Source: an uncultured Acetobacter sp. (GTDB lineage Bacteria > Pseudomonadota > Alphaproteobacteria > Acetobacterales > Acetobacteraceae). From it: a DNA stretch of 32,033 nt. The stretch's first letter is position 1, and the number at the start of each line of letters is the position of its first letter. The stretch is from NCBI GenBank assembly GCA_937900755.1, contig CALCDN010000077.1:1-32033 (forward strand), written 5' to 3'. The notes under the pieces are model-generated. The model had not been told where the DNA came from. It made no database searches and saw nothing but the letters and a program-made list of their open reading frames with translations. The position numbers and the translations under genes are program-made. Below are positions 9,177-16,373 of this stretch, one piece after another.

Positions 9177-10076
9177 GTGCATGAGAGAAGGAGGCTTGAA
9201 CTGTCAGAACTTCAGGAAACAACGTTCATCAGGCGTGGCTCCAACTTCTCCTTCGGCCAGACCGCCTACCCGGACGGCGGTGAATTCCGTGTCACCAGCG
9301 GTGCCTATGCCGCCCTGATCCTGTTGGAAACGGGCACCATGAGCACGGTTATTGATAACAATAGACGGGAACTGCATACGGATGAATGTGGCATCTTCAT
9401 CAACACAACCGGGCGGCGGTCGATCTATGCTCCAGGCAGTCGCGTCATGTGGTGCGAAACACCGTTGCCAAAGCCTGCCGTACCATCAGGCTACGATTTT
9501 CTGGGAGATCGGGTTCGCGCCTCCCAACGCATCCGCACGCTGTTCCGTGAGGGCATCAACTGTGGCCTGCACACATCACCCACGCTCGATACGTTGCGCA
9601 ATGCCCTGGGTGAAGCCCTGTTCGCGGCCTGGCGTATAGAGGCCGGGCAGGACATTATCGGCCATATGCCCCAACCCCTGCTTGCGGCAAAAGCCTATAT
9701 TGACCAGCACTACGCGGAAAAACCCGACCTGGAACAACTGGCGACAGTCGCCAATGTTACGCCCCCTTACCTGATCGACCTGTTTCGTCGGCATCAGGGC
9801 ATGACCCCCATGCGCTACCTGCGCACAGTCAGGGCCCAGGCGGCGTTACGCCTTATACAACATACAGACATGACCCTGGCCAGCATTGCGGACATTACCG
9901 GCTACGGGTCCGCTTTTCATCTCTCGCGGGAAATCCGGCAGATAAATGGCCTCAGCCCTCGCGGCATACGACAACGCGGCCTTCATGGCCGGACATCCAT
10001 CGCCATGGGCGAAAGTATCCGCCTGACAGACACACACAACCCTTGCGCCAAACCGGCACTTGAAAGGACATGCCCC
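9177..10076 (+). CDS. AraC-family transcriptional regulator (no stop codon before the next gene)
   Basis: DNA-binding regulator. The N-terminal half (about residues 10-150) is a cupin-like AraC-type sensor domain (FRVTSGAYAALILLETG ... CGIFINTTG). The C-terminal half has two helix-turn-helix units: DLEQLATVANVTPPYLIDLF RRHQG, with MRYLRTVRAQAALRL, and MTLASIADITGYGSAFHLSR, followed by GLSPRGIRQ. The frame opens at GTG 9177. A strong AAGGAGG lies at 9188-9194, inside this frame, and points to a CTG at 9201 as a possible true start. There is no stop after the DNA-binding domain. The same frame runs through a roughly 30-residue tail straight into the oxygenase start at 10077 and ends only at 10448. 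It likely controls the adjacent oxygenase and permease genes. Confidence 0.82.
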
Positions 10077-10999
10077 ATGACACACCATATTCCCGTGATC
10101 GATATAACAGCCCTGCGCCATGGCACCAGTGCGGAGCAAGAGCCTGTGGCCGCCGCCCTTGGCGCGGCATGCCGCGAGGCCGGTTTTTTCTATATTACCG
10201 GCCATGGTGTTGACCCAGAAACGATGGCAAAACTTTTTGATGCCTCACGCATGTTTTTTAACCAGTCCGCTGCCGCCAAAGAGGCTATCGCAATGAGCCG
10301 GATTGAAAAAACCGGGGTTATGTCGGCCTGGGTGTTGAACGCCTGGACACAACCTCCCTGCCAGACAACAAGGAAGCCTTCAACATCAGCCCCAACCAGC
10401 CAGATGACGCGGCTGCATGGCCTGCGCTGCCAGGATGGCGTGACCTGATGATGTCGTATTTTGCAACCTGCCTGAATATTGGGGCGGCACTGCACCGCGG
10501 GTTTGCCCGCGACCTTGGGGTTGATGAGAATTTTTTTGTCGATAAGTTCCAAAACCCAATGTCAACACTGCGTCTTTTGCACTACCCCCCCGCCACAGGC
10601 GCCAGTGCGGCAGCCACCTCCAAGGACCAGGCTCCGGGAGCGGGAGCCCATACGGATTATGGCAATGTGACAATCCTGGCCGTCAATGGCGTCTCCGGTT
10701 TGCAGGTACGTCCGCGTGGTGGTGATTGGATGGATGCTCCACTCATTCCGGGCACCTTTATTTGCAACATCGGTGACTGCCTGATGCGCTGGAGCAACGA
10801 TGTGTATGTTTCCACCCCCCACCGCGTCTTGCGCCCAGATGGAGAACGCTATTCCATTGCTTTTTTCCTGGACCCCGACGCAGACGCGCTGGTCGAACCG
10901 ATTGTCAGCCAGCCAGATGAAAGCCCGCACTACCCCCCCGTAAGCGGATACGACTATCTGCAGGAAAGGCTGCGGGCAACATACGGGCACAAGAACTGA
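10077..10999 (+). pseudogene. Isopenicillin-N-synthase-like Fe(II)/2-oxoglutarate oxygenase, interrupted by a frameshift
   Basis: A non-heme iron oxygenase of the IPNS-like family. It begins at ATG 10077 (HHIPVIDITALR) with AAAGGA about 9 bases upstream. The N-terminal DIOX_N part (CREAGFFYITGHGV) reads to about 10305. At a run of six A (10306-10311) the coding frame changes: adding one A restores IEKNRGYVGLGVERLD and joins the rest, which continues to the stop at 10999. The second part has the iron triad (HTD at about 10649-10657, His of PHR at about 10820) and the 2-oxoglutarate Arg in RYSIAFF. So all catalytic residues are present and only one base is missing. As read, the first frame ends at 10448. 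Either a real loss of function, slippage-dependent expression, or a sequencing error in the A run. The substrate is unknown; it lies between an AraC regulator and a nucleobase permease. Confidence 0.85.
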
Positions 11000-11188
11000 G
11001 CAGAACAAAAGTGTAGCCACATGGCCAAATAACCTGGGCATGGGCCGCGCTTTACAAATATGTCACATCACTCTTTTCGGGGGTTATTCAGCCAATATCC
11101 TGTGCATTGGAGGATTATGGATGATACTGTGACCTGCAACAAACTTTCTGAATATCCAAAACAGCCTGCATAACCGGAAGGCATCGGA

Positions 11189-12577
11189 ATGAAACTGACA
11201 GAAAAACTTGCGAACATATTTCGTTCCGAAGTAAAAACAATCTCGCCCCCGGATTCTGTTGATGAGCGTCTGCCCTTAAACAAGCTCATTATTTATGGCG
11301 CTCAACACGTCTGTACGTTTTATGCGGCCGCAATTCTTGTTCCTGTCATTCTGGCCAACGCGCTCGGCCTGTCCAGAAGTGACCTGCTGCATCTTATCAA
11401 TGCTGATCTTTTTACGTGCGGGATCGCATCATTACTGCAATCGGTAGGGATAGGAAAAATTGGTGTCCGCCTGCCATTGCTGCAGGGCGTAACATTCACG
11501 GCCATGGTGCCCATGGTGACTATTGGTGTTGCCGCGGGCGGTGGCATTAACGGGCTGCGGGAAATCTATGGCGCGATTCTGGTTGCCGGTCTGTTTGCCT
11601 TTTGCATGGCGCGGTATTTTTCAAGCATTGTCCGTTTTTTTCCACCCGTTGTCATGGGGTCGACCATTCTTATCGTCGGGCTGGCCCTGCTGCCGGTCGC
11701 GGCAAATGATATTGTCGGGGGCGAGAGCCCCAGCATAATACAGAACACCGTGGACATGAAAAATATCTATTATGCCCTGGGCACATTTTTCATCATCATT
11801 ATCATGCAAAGAATGTTCAGTGGGTTTCTTTCCACGATAGCGGTCCTGCTGGGCATGGCCCTAAGCTCGGGCGTTGCCATGCTGCTTGGTGACATGAAAG
11901 TCCATGATTATAACACGCTCCCATGGGTTAGTTATACGCAGCCATTCTACTTTGGCACGCCGATCTTCCATATTGCCCCCATCCTGTCCATGACTGTTGT
12001 CATGATTATCGCCATGGTTGAAACATCCGCCGGGGTTTATGCCATTGGCACTATTGTAAAACGAAAGATCAGTTCGGATGATATTGCCGCAGCTATCCGC
12101 GCAGATGGCCTGGCTACCTTTCTTGGCAGTATTCTCAATTCATTCCCCTATACCTGCTACGCGGAAAATGTCGGCCTTGTCCGCATGACAGGCGTGCGCA
12201 GCCGATGGGTCATTGCCGCGGCATCGGTGATTATGATCCTGCTCAGCAGTTTTCCAATGTCCGCGGCTCTTGTTGCAAGCATCCCCGCCCCTGTTCTGGG
12301 TGGCGCATCCCTTGCCATGTTTGCGACAGTTGCAATCATTGGAGTGCAGATTTTAAATCAGGTCGATTTTGACGATCATAATAACATCATTATCGCCGGC
12401 TCCAGTGTCGCGCTCAGCATGCTTATCACCGCCCAGCCCCATATTACCGACAGCCTGCCCTCGTGGATCCAGATCATCTTTGGCAGCGGCATTACTGTTG
12501 GCGCCCTTACCGCCATTTTTCTCAGTCTTCTTCTCAACCACATTCTTCCCACAAGAAAGGTGGATAAGGCCTTATAA
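11189..12577 (+). CDS. NCS2-family nucleobase:cation symporter (uracil/xanthine permease type)
   Basis: Inner-membrane permease of 462 residues with about 12-14 hydrophobic segments. Family marks: GAQHV (Q39-H40) in TM1; ETSAG around E278 in TM8; D306; and the signature [Q/E/P]-N-x-G-x4-T as ENVGLVRMTG (326-335). The first signature residue is Glu, as in uracil permease UraA, while the following TGVRSR looks like purine members, so the substrate is not decided. The start is ATG 11189 with GGAAGG 8 bases upstream. A possible 18-codon leader frame (11117-11173) precedes it. It lies 189 bases after the interrupted oxygenase and may bring in that enzyme's substrate. Confidence 0.9.
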   Translation: MKLTEKLANIFRSEVKTISPPDSVDERLPLNKLIIYGAQHVCTFYAAAILVPVILANALGLSRSDLLHLINADLFTCGIASLLQSVGIGKIGVRLPLLQGVTFTAMVPMVTIGVAAGGGINGLREIYGAILVAGLFAFCMARYFSSIVRFFPPVVMGSTILIVGLALLPVAANDIVGGESPSIIQNTVDMKNIYYALGTFFIIIIMQRMFSGFLSTIAVLLGMALSSGVAMLLGDMKVHDYNTLPWVSYTQPFYFGTPIFHIAPILSMTVVMIIAMVETSAGVYAIGTIVKRKISSDDIAAAIRADGLATFLGSILNSFPYTCYAENVGLVRMTGVRSRWVIAAASVIMILLSSFPMSAALVASIPAPVLGGASLAMFATVAIIGVQILNQVDFDDHNNIIIAGSSVALSMLITAQPHITDSLPSWIQIIFGSGITVGALTAIFLSLLLNHILPTRKVDKAL

Positions 12578-12583
12578 GGGTAG

Positions 12584-12625
12584 TCCCGGTCCTGCATGAA
12601 AACCACAAATGGCAGATGACCGGGA
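12584..12625. terminator. Hairpin between converging genes, possible shared terminator
   Basis: TCCCGGTC (12584-12591) pairs with GACCGGGA (12618-12625). An inner CTGC/GCAG pairing (with a two-base AT bulge) extends the stem. It fills the 59-base gap between the permease stop and the stop of the leftward hydrolase gene. There is no clear T-run on either side, so it may act as a stem that protects RNA ends or as a weak terminator. Confidence 0.45.
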
Positions 12626-12636
12626 ATAACAAATCC

Positions 12637-13401
12637 CTAGCGCAGGGAGCACCCTTCGACAAAGGGCAGGATATGGGCAATTGTGCCAGCCGGGTTGGCA
12701 ACCTGTGGCGCGTGGCCCGTATGCATGCTGACCACCCGTGCCCCCGGCACAAGGGCTTGCATCCGGCGTTGCACAGGCAGAATAACAGAACGATCCTCCG
12801 TTGCCTCAATGTACAGCCGTGGCACCCGGCCAAAGCGTTCGGCAGTAAGGCCTGCACGCAGGTCCAGCCCACCCAGTCCCTGTGGCGTCAACCGCCGGGA
12901 TGCGGCAATCGCAACATCTGCTGAACAGTCCTGAAGAAAAACGGCCACAGCCGCTTCTGGCGGCACAACGGACACAGTCCCCGCCTCTGACCAGTGGAGG
13001 TAGGGATTAATCCCCGTAGCGTGCGGATACCGGGGCAGCATCTGTTCCACTACCTGCCCAAATCCCATTTTGTCGGGCAGCATCATCCCCGCTATGTAGG
13101 AGATGCACCTTACCTGCCCGGGCCAGCGCTCCGCCACGGCGGACGCCACGACCCCGCCCCCCGAATGGGCGACAAGACTGACCGGGCGCTCCAGGCGAGC
13201 CATCAGATCGCCCACATGCGTCACATATGTTTCAAGACTGGCCGCACCTGGTGGCGTGCCGTCAACCCCGTTGCCCGGCAGGTCCACCGCGTGCACAGGC
13301 AAGGCGGTATGCTGTGTCCATACGTCCAGAAAACGCGCCCACACCCACGCCCCCTGCCATGCGCCATGAATCAGAATAACCGGATCGCACATGCCGCTCA
13401 T
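12637..13401 (-). CDS. Alpha/beta-fold hydrolase (esterase / methylesterase-like)
   Basis: A 254-residue serine hydrolase. It opens with VILIHGAWQGAWVW, the oxyanion-loop motif common to EstC-like and plant methylesterase/hydroxynitrile-lyase-like enzymes. The nucleophile elbow is AHSGGG (Ser about residue 97). The acid is probably the Asp in ATEDRSV, and the His is in HTGHAPQVANP near the C-terminus, so the triad is complete. No signal peptide, so cytoplasmic. The start ATG (13401) overlaps the stop of the upstream oxygenase by one base (TGATG), so the two are translated together. It probably hydrolyses an ester, or a bond exposed by the oxygenase product. Exact substrate unknown. Confidence 0.87.
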   Translation of the reverse strand: MSGMCDPVILIHGAWQGAWVWARFLDVWTQHTALPVHAVDLPGNGVDGTPPGAASLETYVTHVGDLMARLERPVSLVAHSGGGVVASAVAERWPGQVRCISYIAGMMLPDKMGFGQVVEQMLPRYPHATGINPYLHWSEAGTVSVVPPEAAVAVFLQDCSADVAIAASRRLTPQGLGGLDLRAGLTAERFGRVPRLYIEATEDRSVILPVQRRMQALVPGARVVSMHTGHAPQVANPAGTIAHILPFVEGCSLR

Positions 13402-14375
13402 CAGCCGTACGTCCGTGCATACATGGTGCGCAAATGTTCCTCAACGGTCACAGGCGGCCACAGGGGGGCTTCTCCTGCGGGAACACACCCTGCCAGACAG
13501 TCAATCACCTGATCGGGGTTGCCGGTATAGAAAAATGGCACCGAATACCGCTCATGGCCTGATGTGTTGATGACCCGATGCAAGGTGGACCGGTAACGGT
13601 TATTGGTCCACCTTGCGATCATGTCCCCCAGATTGATAATGAAACTGCCTGGCACGGGGGTGGCGTCAAGCCATTCTCCATCCGCCATCCTGACCTGTAG
13701 CCCCCCGCTGTTGTCCTGTAACAGCAAGGTCAGTCCGCCAAAATCTGTATGCGCCCCGGCCCCTTTCTCGCCAGGAAGGGGGCGTGCTGGCTGTGGCGGG
13801 TAATGGAGCAGCCGCAGGGTTGTCAGCGGATTACGGCAAAACGCTTCAAAATGATTTTCCGGCAGGTCAAGCGACAGCGCCATGCCGCGCATCAGTGTTT
13901 CCGCAAGGGTTGTCATGGCCTGCCTGTATTGTTCCATCACCAGACGGAACTCGGGCAGTTCGGGCGGCCACTGGTTTGGCCCCTGGTTAAACCGCCGCGC
14001 CACCACATCCGGGTCGGTCAGAGGTTTTTCCGGGCCGGAATAAAAGCCTTCCTTCAGGTCTGGGGGTGTTCCCGCCTCCAGCGTCTGGTCACGCAAGGGT
14101 TCATAACCCCGCTGACAAAACGATTGATTTTTGTTCAGCGCCTGCTTGGCGGCCTCGGGCAGGGCAAAGAACTGGCGTGACTGGGCAAAGACCTTGGCGA
14201 TCAGGTTCGCGGGAATACCATGATCAACACAATAGAAAAAACCCATGTCGCGGCATGCCACCTTCAACGCATGCCCCACCTGTGCACGGACCTGGGGGTC
14301 TTGCGCATTAAGCCCCGCAACGGAAATAAGGGGGAGGGCCCGCTCTGTCGGACTTGGAGGAGTGTTCTGGGTCAT
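13401..14375 (-). CDS. Isopenicillin-N-synthase-like Fe(II)/2-oxoglutarate-dependent oxygenase
   Basis: An intact 324-residue cytoplasmic oxygenase. The DIOX_N region runs from LPLISVAGL to CRDMGFFYCVDHGI (residues 14-55). The double-stranded beta-helix core has the iron triad H209-x-D211 (GAGAHTDFGG) and H266 (STLHRV). The 2-oxoglutarate-binding RxS motif is R276-x-S278 (ERYSVPFF). It resembles the interrupted oxygenase at 10077 in layout and length but is clearly a diverged paralogue. The family includes fungal thymine 7-hydroxylase and other small-molecule hydroxylases; function cannot be read from motifs alone. Start ATG 14375 has AGGAA about 9 bases upstream. It is first in an operon with the hydrolase and has a palindrome just before it. 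Confidence 0.9.
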   Translation of the reverse strand: MTQNTPPSPTERALPLISVAGLNAQDPQVRAQVGHALKVACRDMGFFYCVDHGIPANLIAKVFAQSRQFFALPEAAKQALNKNQSFCQRGYEPLRDQTLEAGTPPDLKEGFYSGPEKPLTDPDVVARRFNQGPNQWPPELPEFRLVMEQYRQAMTTLAETLMRGMALSLDLPENHFEAFCRNPLTTLRLLHYPPQPARPLPGEKGAGAHTDFGGLTLLLQDNSGGLQVRMADGEWLDATPVPGSFIINLGDMIARWTNNRYRSTLHRVINTSGHERYSVPFFYTGNPDQVIDCLAGCVPAGEAPLWPPVTVEEHLRTMYARTYG

Positions 14376-14389
14376 GCTTTTCGTTCCTA

Positions 14390-14402
14390 TATCGTTACGA
14401 TA
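14390..14402 (-). promoter_or_regulatory. Palindromic operator candidate before the second oxygenase
   Basis: TATCGT-T-ACGATA is a perfect 6+1+6 palindrome 15 bases upstream of the oxygenase ATG. Size and position suit a dimeric repressor (TetR- or GntR-like). No regulator gene lies directly beside it; the AraC-type gene is 4 kb away and would normally use direct repeats. Confidence 0.45.
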
Positions 14403-14630
14403 ATGTGTACTTCCAAAGAAACGAATTGGCTAGAAATATCGTGCTCAAAGGCGTATTTTACAAACGCCGTCCGCAACGCCTCCAACCGCGACAAAGCCTC
14501 CGGCCTTGAAATCGCACAGGCCCTGAAAGCGGAGCTTCCAGGCTGGACAATTATGTATTGCGATGAATTCCGTTGGCAATTCCAAAAGGAACTGGGCCTG
14601 ACACCGGATGCATGTCACTACGAGGTTTAA
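14403..14630 (+). CDS. Small hypothetical protein, possibly a fragment
   Basis: A 75-codon frame divergent from the oxygenase. It begins MCTSKETNW and ends FQKELGLTPDACHYEV. The part from about 14456 on (NASNRDKASGLEIAQALK ... WTIMYCDEFRWQ) looks like real coding sequence, with GC-rich third positions and an amphipathic helix. The first 17 codons are AT-rich, and the ATG at 14403 has no ribosome binding site and overlaps the palindrome. I do not recognise a family. It could be a short gene with a different start or the remnant of a longer one. Confidence 0.35.
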   Translation: MCTSKETNWLEISCSKAYFTNAVRNASNRDKASGLEIAQALKAELPGWTIMYCDEFRWQFQKELGLTPDACHYEV

Positions 14631-14648
14631 CCGGGCACACGGAGCAGG

Positions 14649-14667
14649 GGGCCGGTTGACCCGGCCT
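14649..14667. terminator. GC-rich hairpin after the small hypothetical frame
   Basis: GGCCGG and CCGGCC pair around a five-base loop, between the end of the small plus-strand frame and the stop of the leftward aldehyde dehydrogenase gene. No T-run follows directly, so termination is only suggested by position. Confidence 0.3.
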
Positions 14668-14780
14668 CCTTGCCCCTCGCGTTTTCAGGTCACCTTTTTT
14701 CCAGCGTGCCCCGTTTTCGCCTCCACCGTACCCGGCTTCAGACATGAAAGCACATGGGCACGATGCTGGCAGTAGCTGGC

Positions 14781-16151
14781 TCAGGGCGTATGGATCAGCT
14801 TTCTGTTCAGGAACTCTTCAATACCAAATTCGGAAAGTTCCCGGCCATATCCAGAATTCTTGACCCCGCCAAATGGCAGGTCAGGTGCGGTACCTGTTAT
14901 GTCATTGATAAACACCATACCGGCTTCAACCTGCTGGGCGAGGTGATCGCCACGCTGCACGTTGGCCGTATGGATGGAACAGCCAAGCCCGTAGGGGGAA
15001 TCATTGGCCAGTGCGATGGCTTCCGCATCATTTTGCACCGGATAGACGATAGCGACCGGACCGAAAATTTCTTCGTAAAAAATGGGGTTATCCCTGGTCA
15101 CATGGGTCAGGATCGCCGCCTGCATGAAAAAGCCTTCATGGCCAATGCGCTTGCCGCCACAAACGAGTGTGGCGCCGTTTTCCACCGCTTTTTCAACCTG
15201 GGAGAGAGCATGTTTCATGGCGATTTCGCTGCTCATCGGGCCGTGGGTCACACCCTGTTCCAAGGGATTGCCATACTGGAACGTCTGCAGGGTCGCCTGT
15301 AGTCTGGACGTAAAATCCTCAATCAGGGACTGGTGCACAATCATGCGCTTGGCAGCCGTGCAGACCTGCCCGTTATTGCCCATTCTGGCGGCCGCCGCAC
15401 GGGGGACAACCACGTCCAGGTCGGCATCATCGAGCACGATAAACGCATCCGACCCACCAAGTTCCATTGTGCTTTTTTTCAGCGCACGGCCTGCCTGCGC
15501 CGCAACAGCACTCCCTGCGCGTTCACTGCCGGTCAACGCGACACCGCGCACCTCGGGACGACCGATCAAAATTTCCGACTGTTCATTGGTGATAAACAGA
15601 TTGGTATATGCTCCTTGAGCAATTCCGGCCTCTTCAAACAGGGCTTCAAAGGCCAGGGCGCATTGCGGAACACCTGGCGCGTGCTTTACCATGACCACAT
15701 TGCCCGCCATAAGGTTGGGAGCGGCAACACGCGCGAGCTGATAATATGGAAAATTCCATGGCTCCACACAATAGATCACACCCAACGACTGGCTTACAAC
15801 CCGCGCCCGACCCTGTGTGACAGGCATGTCCTTGGGAGCGAGGAATGTTTCCGCCTTGTTCGCGTAATAGGAAAGAATATCGGCCGAGAGTTCAATCTCC
15901 CCAATGGCTTCAGCCAGAACCTTACCCATTTCCACGCTTATCAGGCGGGCATGTTTTTCCTTGTTGGCCCGCAGAAGATCCGCGGCCCGGTTGAGCAGTG
16001 CGCTGCGTTGGGCAATGGAATGGTCGCGCCATGTGTTCTGCCAGAACCCGTGCGCCTGCTCCAACTTCGTGAGCATTTCATCGGTGGTATGCAGGTCAAA
16101 AATCTTTTCCGTTTTACCTGTGGCCGGATTAAGCGTGCGGTAGGGGCTCAT
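14781..16151 (-). CDS. NAD(P)-dependent succinate-semialdehyde dehydrogenase family protein (Sad/GabD-like)
   Basis: A 456-residue aldehyde dehydrogenase oxidising an aldehyde to its acid. Visible catalytic residues: C264 in GQVCTAAKR, E230 in MELGGSD, and N133 in the PWNFPYYQ motif. The FGP and PFGGVKNSGYGRE motifs near the C-terminus are typical. The length and the N-terminus (TLNPATGKTE) match the short NAD-linked class of E. coli Sad (YneI) better than GabD (about 482 residues). Succinate semialdehyde is the likely substrate, though the family is promiscuous. The gene stands alone, with an inverted repeat just upstream, and diverges from the DUF1800 gene. It might process an aldehyde from the neighbouring oxygenase pathway, but this is only context. 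Confidence 0.87.
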   Translation of the reverse strand: MSPYRTLNPATGKTEKIFDLHTTDEMLTKLEQAHGFWQNTWRDHSIAQRSALLNRAADLLRANKEKHARLISVEMGKVLAEAIGEIELSADILSYYANKAETFLAPKDMPVTQGRARVVSQSLGVIYCVEPWNFPYYQLARVAAPNLMAGNVVMVKHAPGVPQCALAFEALFEEAGIAQGAYTNLFITNEQSEILIGRPEVRGVALTGSERAGSAVAAQAGRALKKSTMELGGSDAFIVLDDADLDVVVPRAAAARMGNNGQVCTAAKRMIVHQSLIEDFTSRLQATLQTFQYGNPLEQGVTHGPMSSEIAMKHALSQVEKAVENGATLVCGGKRIGHEGFFMQAAILTHVTRDNPIFYEEIFGPVAIVYPVQNDAEAIALANDSPYGLGCSIHTANVQRGDHLAQQVEAGMVFINDITGTAPDLPFGGVKNSGYGRELSEFGIEEFLNRKLIHTP

Positions 16152-16195
16152 GGATTTTTGTCCTTTGTATAGACTTCAAGGCTATAGGCGGGGGT

Positions 16196-16223
16196 CTATC
16201 TATATCCAAATGGATATAGATAG
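16196..16223. promoter_or_regulatory. Long inverted repeat upstream of the aldehyde dehydrogenase gene
   Basis: CTATCTATATCCA and TGGATATAGATAG are perfect 13-base arms around AA. It lies 44 bases upstream of the dehydrogenase ATG and about 150 bases before the divergent DUF1800 gene. A further TATAGAC/GTCTAT pair surrounds part of it. The AT-rich palindrome in GC-rich surroundings is typical of a repressor operator overlapping a promoter; it could also form a hairpin in RNA. Confidence 0.6.
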
Positions 16224-16373
16224 GGCAGCCAAAGCTAGGCCATTTTCCCCCAAAGGGCGACATCTGGAGGGAATAACTCACGAATATGTGCGCATGTCCA
16301 TCTTTCGCCACATAGAGCGCGCACCCTTGGGCAAGGGCAATTGCTGCCGCTTATGGGATAGTGCGAGAAAACC

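Noticed and set aside
8856..9182. 108-codon minus-strand frame between narK and araC
   Set aside because: No ribosome binding site (the upstream sequence is anti-complementary to one), no recognisable family, and it overlaps the start of the AraC-type gene.
11117..11173. 18-codon leader frame (MDDTVTCNKLSEYPKQPA) before the permease
   Set aside because: GGAGG is only 3 bases from its ATG and the peptide has no notable codon runs, so I do not call it a gene.
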